A program made the translations under genes and the position numbers. A DNA stretch of 12,364 bases, taken from a bacterium (GTDB lineage: Bacteria > Ratteibacteria > UBA8468 > B48-G9 > JAFGKM01). The stretch lies in contig JAGGVW010000043.1 in NCBI GenBank assembly GCA_021157805.1, positions 1-12,364 of the forward strand, read 5' to 3'. How positions within the stretch are numbered: position 1 is the stretch's first letter; each line of letters starts with the position of its first letter. This document shows positions 7,979 to 12,364 of the stretch, one piece after another. Below the pieces are notes generated by a model. It was not told the DNA's origin and did no database searches. It worked only from the letters and a program-made list of their open reading frames with translations.

Positions 7979-8135
7979 CCGAACTTACCAATTTAAAAAT
8001 CAATATAACTTCTTATAAGACAATAGATTAAGTCAAAAATCAATTTTCTAATTAGTGTCTATATCTGGAAAATAAAAAATCATCCTTTCCCCTTATCTAT
8101 CTTTACTCCCCAAATTTTCCCCCCTGTAAGTTCGG
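7979..8135. repeat. Widely spaced perfect 10-bp inverted repeat
   Basis: CCGAACTTAC at 7979-7988 and its exact reverse complement GTAAGTTCGG at 8126-8135, separated by 137 bases. The arms are more GC-rich than their surroundings. No target-site duplication flanks them. They could be a long-range RNA stem in a gcv leader or the ends of a small decayed element. Confidence 0.5.
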
Positions 8136-8137
8136 TA

Positions 8138-8165
8138 ATTATTTGACCAAACCTAGTTTGGTCAA
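8138..8165 (-). promoter_or_regulatory. Possible distal gcv promoter covered by a palindrome
   Basis: The minus strand reads TTGACC (8165-8160), 16 bases, then AATAAT (8143-8138). Each box differs from consensus at one position, but the -10 mismatch is at its first T. The start would be near 8131, leaving a leader of about 310 bases before gcvT. The -35 box and the spacer lie inside the palindrome at 8143-8165. Confidence 0.35.
8143..8165. promoter_or_regulatory. Perfect 10-bp palindrome, candidate operator
   Basis: TTGACCAAAC-CTA-GTTTGGTCAA, two exact 10-base arms around a 3-base centre. No T-run follows on either strand, so it does not look like an intrinsic terminator. Length, symmetry and overlap with a promoter-like sequence fit a dimeric repressor site. 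The regulator cannot be named from the sequence. Confidence 0.55.
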
Positions 8166-8279
8166 TCAAACTGACTTTGATTTATATCTTAATTATCAAT
8201 GTTAAGGAAGTTCTATATGTTGGACACATTGGTAAAACCTTCCCTGCCAAATTCTTCCTTTTTTCGTCTTTAAAAACTT

Positions 8280-11039
8280 TTAAAAAGAAGGAGGGTCATA
8301 ATCTCCCACAAAAGCATCGGTGTCCTGTTTCATTCTTTCATTTACCTCATCCCAGTCGCTTTCAACACTCTGAGGAACAATCCAGGGTTTGATTGAACAG
8401 TTTTTGCAACCAGAATATCCTTTAATTTCACCTCTTAAGAATTTTTCTATAACTTTTCTGCAGGTTTTCATATCAATAACCAGTACATCTGCATTTCCAA
8501 TTTTCCCTTCCTTTATCATTTTTTTCTTTTTCATATAGGAGAGATATGCAACTTTATCTGTTATAGGACAAGAAGATTGTCTGAAACTCCATGTTCTAAT
8601 TTTTACAATTTTTCCAGATGGAAGTTTTACAGGATACTCCTCTGTTCTTTTTCCAAGGCAGGGAACATTGTTTGTCATTTCAACAACATGATGGAATGTA
8701 TTGGCAGTAGGAGTATCAATAAGAATAATTTTTCCACCTGCTTTTTCAAGTAAATATAATGGACTTCCCTTTCCCATTGTTAAACCTTTATGATGTTCTT
8801 TTACAAAATCTTTTGCATTTTTTCCCCAGGCAGCAAAGGCATGTGTTGGATTTAAAGACCTGTAAACACCTTTCATTCTCCAGAAGGTATCAGGAATAAT
8901 TCCATTGGTCGTTAGTGTTTCCAGGGGAGAATAGTATGCTGAAGGATTATCAATGAAAATTCTCCTGTGATTGAAACTTGGCATCATAACCAGTCCATCT
9001 TTTCCAACCACTTCCATAAATGCCTCACATACTGCTTTCGCCCCCCCTCTAACATAACCAATTGATGAAAGGGAAGAATGAATTATTATTCTATCTCCTT
9101 TTTTAATTCCAAGTTTTTCCAGAGATTTTTTTATGTCTTTTTTTGTGAGAATTGTTCTGTATTTAATTTTCAGATAATTATATTTTTCAAGGTATTTCAC
9201 ATATCTGACTAAACTTTTCTTTTCTTCTTCAGAAAGAGGAAGATTATTGAAAATTTCTCTTTCAAAGGATATTTCCTGAAAAATTTCATATAAACTTTTA
9301 TTTCCATCTACTCTGTTTATGAGGGAGTAAAATTCTTCTGGAGGAGAAACTCTTTCTTTATGGGGAATATCTGCAAGAGAAAATATGAAAACTGGTTTTC
9401 TCCATTTTATAATGATGTTTTCTGCCTTTTTCTCCTCTCTTGTTAATTTTCTTTCTCTTTGTGGTTTGAGATTATTCTCTTTTATTATCCTTTCCCCTTC
9501 ACTTCTGGCAATTTTTTTTATTTCCTTTTTTAATTTTTCTTCAGGAGATATTCCCAGTTTCTTCATTGAATTGATTTTTTTCTCCATACACTCTGTAATG
9601 AAGGAAATTCTGTTTTTTAAATCTTCTCTGGAGAAGTGGTTTTCAACTGAAATCCGGGAGATTTTTTCCAGATAAGAGTAAAGCTCTTTTTTTGCAGCGG
9701 TATATATTGTAGATTTATATTTTTGAAGAAATTCAGACGAGGAAAGAATACAGACATAGGTAGTTAAAGCAGACAAAATTTCTTTTCCTATGTCCCAATT
9801 TACCATTCCAAAATCTGCTGAATTATGATGGAGTTTAGCTGGGTTTGAAGTGAAATAAATTGAAGGGATGTTTATGCTGTTATCAGAAACAAAAGTATCA
9901 TCTCCAAAAACAGACCTTTCTTTTTTCCATGGGAGATTGTCAGGAAATAAATCAGTGAGAAGTTGTTCAAAAATCCAATCGCCAAAAAATGGATTTGTGA
10001 AAGGACTTCCATATAATGTAAGTTTCATTTTTCCTGTTTTCACAATATCACAACTTACACTATCAACATTTAAGGCATAAACAATATTTTTATCTTTTTC
10101 AAAAAACTGAACCATTCCGTATCTTTCCATTGAAAATAGAAAGCGAATACCTATATCAGGAGAAAATAATTTTTTTTCAATGAGATGATTCAGAATACGG
10201 CAGATTTCAATAACTCCAGCAACACCTGTAGCATTGTCAGTAATCATTGGTTCATAAAGATGGGCAAGGAAAATAATTTCTTTTTTTGTTTTCCCTGGAA
10301 TCAAACCAGTTATTGAATAAATTTTTCCTGGATATGTTTTGCTTTTCACAATTGCTTTAACTTTCACATTTGTTTTTTCCAGTAATTTTCTCAAGTTTTT
10401 CCCCTCTTCTGGAGAAATGGAAAAACATAACATCTGCCGATCCTCTTTTGTATGGTGCCATCCAGATTTTTTAACCCATCCATTAATCCAGTAAATATCT
10501 TTTCTTTTTTCAGGAGCACCCGTATACGAAGAAATAATCCCCACCGCGTCTGTATTTTCAATTTTTTCTCTACATTCTGCCGCATTAATATCCTCACAGA
10601 AAATAAATGCATTTTCTAAATCTTTATACTTATTAACATCTTTTATGTAAATTACCTGACCTGTTATTCCTTCTGGTGGTGTATTTCCACAGCGATTGGC
10701 AACATGGAATGGATGTCTTTTTATATCAGCAATTACTTTTCCTGAAAATTCTTGCGGTTCAACAATATAAAGTTTTGCAAAATCAACATCCCATGCCATT
10801 GGCATTATGAAATCATCATAAACTGTTTCTCCATCCGCCTTCAATTCAATAAAACGCACATTTTTTGCTCCTGCTTTTTTTAATTCTTCAAAACTTAATT
10901 TTGCTGATTTAACAAAATCTCTATAACAAAAAGAATTTTCTATGGAGAAAATTTTAAGAGAGAGATTTTGCCAAAATGGTAAATTAAAAGTTTCTCTGAC
11001 TATATTATAAATTTCTCTCATTGTTCTCTTCTCGTCCAT
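8280..11039 (-). CDS. Fusion protein: M28-type metallopeptidase, winged-helix-like segment and AAC(3)-type N-acetyltransferase
   Basis: One uninterrupted frame of 919 residues. Residues 1 to about 435 resemble M28 peptidases of the DUF4910-like kind. They include a probable inserted PA-like region (about 95-240) and zinc-site residues His260 and Asp268 (AHLYEPMITDNATG), Glu305 (FSMERYG), Asp326 (ALNVDS) and a C-terminal His404/405 (LHHNSADF). Residues 440-545 are a charged, probably helical linker. Residues 550-628 (with NRVDGNKSLYEI at 575-586) resemble a PqqD-like winged helix. Residues 630-868 match AAC(3)-type acetyltransferases: IIHSSLSSIGYVRGG at 652-666, RSLNPTHAFAAWG at 727-739, MGKGSPLYLL at 755-764 and NTFHHVVE at 780-787 with the catalytic-type His and Glu. 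A short tail has Cys878 and Cys881 (GCKNC). No signal peptide is seen, so it is likely cytosolic. The start has AGGAGG five bases upstream and lies 17 bases after polA. Substrate unknown; true antibiotic resistance is unlikely to be its role. Confidence 0.82.
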   Translation of the reverse strand: MDEKRTMREIYNIVRETFNLPFWQNLSLKIFSIENSFCYRDFVKSAKLSFEELKKAGAKNVRFIELKADGETVYDDFIMPMAWDVDFAKLYIVEPQEFSGKVIADIKRHPFHVANRCGNTPPEGITGQVIYIKDVNKYKDLENAFIFCEDINAAECREKIENTDAVGIISSYTGAPEKRKDIYWINGWVKKSGWHHTKEDRQMLCFSISPEEGKNLRKLLEKTNVKVKAIVKSKTYPGKIYSITGLIPGKTKKEIIFLAHLYEPMITDNATGVAGVIEICRILNHLIEKKLFSPDIGIRFLFSMERYGMVQFFEKDKNIVYALNVDSVSCDIVKTGKMKLTLYGSPFTNPFFGDWIFEQLLTDLFPDNLPWKKERSVFGDDTFVSDNSINIPSIYFTSNPAKLHHNSADFGMVNWDIGKEILSALTTYVCILSSSEFLQKYKSTIYTAAKKELYSYLEKISRISVENHFSREDLKNRISFITECMEKKINSMKKLGISPEEKLKKEIKKIARSEGERIIKENNLKPQRERKLTREEKKAENIIIKWRKPVFIFSLADIPHKERVSPPEEFYSLINRVDGNKSLYEIFQEISFEREIFNNLPLSEEEKKSLVRYVKYLEKYNYLKIKYRTILTKKDIKKSLEKLGIKKGDRIIIHSSLSSIGYVRGGAKAVCEAFMEVVGKDGLVMMPSFNHRRIFIDNPSAYYSPLETLTTNGIIPDTFWRMKGVYRSLNPTHAFAAWGKNAKDFVKEHHKGLTMGKGSPLYLLEKAGGKIILIDTPTANTFHHVVEMTNNVPCLGKRTEEYPVKLPSGKIVKIRTWSFRQSSCPITDKVAYLSYMKKKKMIKEGKIGNADVLVIDMKTCRKVIEKFLRGEIKGYSGCKNCSIKPWIVPQSVESDWDEVNERMKQDTDAFVGDYDPPSF

Positions 11040-11044
11040 CTTTC

Positions 11045-11050
11045 CCTCCT
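11045..11050 (-). promoter_or_regulatory. Ribosome binding site of the fusion gene
   Basis: AGGAGG five bases before the ATG at 11039, in the short gap after the polA stop. It supports this start and independent, efficient translation of the fusion gene on a shared message. Confidence 0.75.
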
Positions 11051-11056
11051 TTTTTG

Positions 11057-12364
11057 TTAAAGAGGAGACATCTGAAGAAAGTTTTTTCCCTTTTTCACAT
11101 CAACTTTTATTGGAACATCAAGTTTTACACAATTTTCCATTATGTTTTTGACTATTTCATAAACTTTTTCCTGCTCCCCCTCCTCCACCTCAAAAACAAG
11201 TTCATCGTGTATCTGGAGGATCATTTTGCTTTTTAGCCCACTTTTTTTAAATTCTTCATAGATTTTTACCATTGCAAGTTTTATCATGTCTGCTGCTGAA
11301 CCCTGAATTGGCATATTTATTGCTGCTCTTTTCCCAAATTCTCTCTGATTTTTCTCAGGACTTTTTATTTCAGGAATATATCTTCTTCTTCCAAAGATTG
11401 TCTCTACATATCCATCTTTTTCAACTTTTTTAATTGTTTTTTCAATATATTTTTTTACTCCTTTAAATTTTTCAAAATAATTTTTAATGAAAATTGAGGC
11501 CTCTTCAACAGGCATATTCAATTCTTTTGAAAGCCCATACGGACTCATTCCATAAATAACACCAAAATTTATTGTTTTAGCAATTCTCCTTAAGTTTTTC
11601 TTGTCAGATTCTTTAAGTATCAGTGGTGAAAATAGAGAATTATGAGGGAAAAGTATTTCTGCTGTTTCCTGATGTATATCTTTCCCATTTACAAATGCTT
11701 CAACAAGGTATTTATCCAGAGAGAAGTGTGCAAGAATTCTTAATTCAATCTGATTGTAATCAAAAGAAAAAAGATAATAATTGTCTTCACAGATAAATGC
11801 CTTTCTTATTTTACTCCCAATTTCAGTTCTTATTGGAATGTTTTGAAGATTTGGGTTGGTACAACTTAACCTCCCTGTTGTTGTGGATATCTGGTTAAAA
11901 GTCGGGTGTATTCTCCCATTTTTTACAAAAGGAAGCAGTCCATCTACATATGTTGATTTCAACTTTGAAAGTTCTCTGTATCGCAAAAGTAACCCTGGTA
12001 AAGGGTGAATATTTGATAATTCCTGTAAAACATTTGTATCTGTTGAGTAAGTTGTTTTTAATTTTTTCTTTGGCGGGAGTTTTAATTTTTCAAAAAGTAT
12101 TTTTGATAGTTGCTGTGGCGAATTTATATTGAACATTTCTCCTGCTTCAAGAAAAATTTGATTTTCAAGTTTCTCAAGTTTTTCTCCAATGTTTTTTGAT
12201 AATTCGTTTAAATACTCTATGTTAACTTTTATTCCATTATTTTCCACCCATATAAGTACTTCCATCAGAGGTAATTCAATTTCATAGTAAAGATATTCCA
12301 TTTTCATATCTTTTATTATCTTTTTATATTTTTCAACTGTTGTAAATATATCATCATTTATAAC
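11057..12364 (-). CDS. polA: DNA polymerase I, C-terminal polymerase domain (5' end outside the window)
   Basis: Replication and repair polymerase of family A. The frame stays open to the right edge (435 codons visible), so the internal ATG at 12307 is not the start. Full PolA has about 850-900 residues, so the nuclease domains lie outside. Counting from the Met at 12307: TTGRLSCTNPNLQNIP at 143-158, motif A FSFDYNQIELR at 180-190 with catalytic Asp183, the O-helix RRIAKTINFGVIYG at 240-253, and motif C QIHDELVFE at 365-373 with Asp368. The O-helix Phe248 is the usual residue, not the Tyr seen in phage T7. Between motif A and the O-helix a short stretch (221-235) looks slightly longer than in common homologues. 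All catalytic residues are present. Confidence 0.97.
   Translation of the reverse strand, partial: VINDDIFTTVEKYKKIIKDMKMEYLYYEIELPLMEVLIWVENNGIKVNIEYLNELSKNIGEKLEKLENQIFLEAGEMFNINSPQQLSKILFEKLKLPPKKKLKTTYSTDTNVLQELSNIHPLPGLLLRYRELSKLKSTYVDGLLPFVKNGRIHPTFNQISTTTGRLSCTNPNLQNIPIRTEIGSKIRKAFICEDNYYLFSFDYNQIELRILAHFSLDKYLVEAFVNGKDIHQETAEILFPHNSLFSPLILKESDKKNLRRIAKTINFGVIYGMSPYGLSKELNMPVEEASIFIKNYFEKFKGVKKYIEKTIKKVEKDGYVETIFGRRRYIPEIKSPEKNQREFGKRAAINMPIQGSAADMIKLAMVKIYEEFKKSGLKSKMILQIHDELVFEVEEGEQEKVYEIVKNIMENCVKLDVPIKVDVKKGKNFLQMSPL

Larger units (their letters stand above)
7822..8279. other. 458-base non-coding region ahead of gcvT
   Basis: No convincing protein gene is seen on either strand. 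It holds, from the gcvT side: a sigma-70-type promoter (7892-7920), an AU hairpin GAAATTT-TTT-AAATTTC (7954-7970), two 10-bp arms of an inverted repeat (7979-7988 and 8126-8135), and a G-rich purine tract on the minus strand (about 8081-8125). A perfect palindrome (8143-8165) lies over a second promoter-like sequence. A smaller 6-bp inverted repeat ATCAAA-CTGAC-TTTGAT (8165-8181) sits next to it. I see no glycine riboswitch core and no strong terminator for the gene ending at 8280. Confidence 0.7.

Noticed and set aside
7995..8044. Direct repeat AAAAATCAAT, two copies 40 bases apart
   Set aside because: Low-complexity AT-rich sequence and only two copies; not enough to call a repeat family or binding-site array.
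7822..8279. Glycine riboswitch ahead of gcvT
   Set aside because: I looked for the conserved GGAGA and CACCGAAGG-type core on the minus strand and found neither. The proximal promoter leaves only about 60 bases of leader, too short for a tandem aptamer.
8177..8392. Plus-strand open frame of 71 codons overlapping the end of the fusion gene
   Set aside because: More than half of it is antisense to the conserved-frame 3' end of the fusion gene, it matches no family I know, and it has no clear ribosome site. The other plus-strand frames (for example 1085-1345, 1640-1834, 9385-9675) are likewise antisense shadows rich in Phe, Leu and Ser.
10391..10612. Second minus-strand frame inside the fusion gene
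   Set aside because: It is an alternate frame within well-supported coding sequence and has no recognisable motif.
8280..11039. Aminoglycoside resistance gene
   Set aside because: The AAC(3)-type fold is present, but the sequence is a fusion in a housekeeping setting and resembles YokD-like members. No mobile element or resistance context is seen.

Overview
The window is AT-rich bacterial DNA. Every gene I can support is on the minus strand, so it reads from right to left. The complete genes recall an anaerobic, AGA/AAA-rich, possibly thermophilic bacterium: a glycine cleavage P protein split into two subunits (as in Thermotogales and Clostridia), an M18 aminopeptidase and a DUF2905 membrane protein. 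I cannot name the lineage. An uncultivated candidate phylum is plausible, but that is inference only.

Layout in transcription order. (1) 12364-11057: the polymerase domain of DNA polymerase I, whose 5' part lies outside the window. (2) 11039-8280: 17 bases further on, a 919-residue multidomain protein. It joins an M28-type metallopeptidase domain, a charged linker, a winged-helix/PqqD-like segment and an AAC(3)-type N-acetyltransferase domain. (3) 8279-7822: 458 bases with no convincing gene. It holds a perfect 10-bp palindrome over a candidate promoter, a wide 10-bp inverted repeat, a G-rich purine tract and a good sigma-70-type promoter just before gcvT. (4) 7821-2679: a compact glycine cleavage/lipoylation operon, gcvT-gcvH-gcvPA-gcvPB-lipA, with short overlaps between most genes. 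(5) 2645-649: a DUF2905 two-helix membrane protein, an M18 aminopeptidase and a YjbQ/UPF0047 protein, nearly abutting. (6) 584-1: a macro-domain protein, cut by the left edge, behind a weak terminator-like stretch.

How the genes work together. GcvPA/GcvPB decarboxylate glycine and load the aminomethyl group on lipoyl-GcvH. GcvT passes the one-carbon unit to tetrahydrofolate and releases ammonia. LipA inserts the sulfurs that make the lipoyl arm on GcvH. Dihydrolipoyl dehydrogenase (the L protein) and an octanoyl/lipoate transferase are not in the window and must be encoded elsewhere. DUF2905, aminopeptidase, YjbQ and macro proteins are housekeeping or poorly understood and have no evident link to glycine metabolism.

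The parts most worth a second look are the three-part peptidase/acetyltransferase fusion and the layered candidate regulatory region ahead of gcvT. No rRNA, tRNA, CRISPR array, insertion sequence or phage gene was seen.
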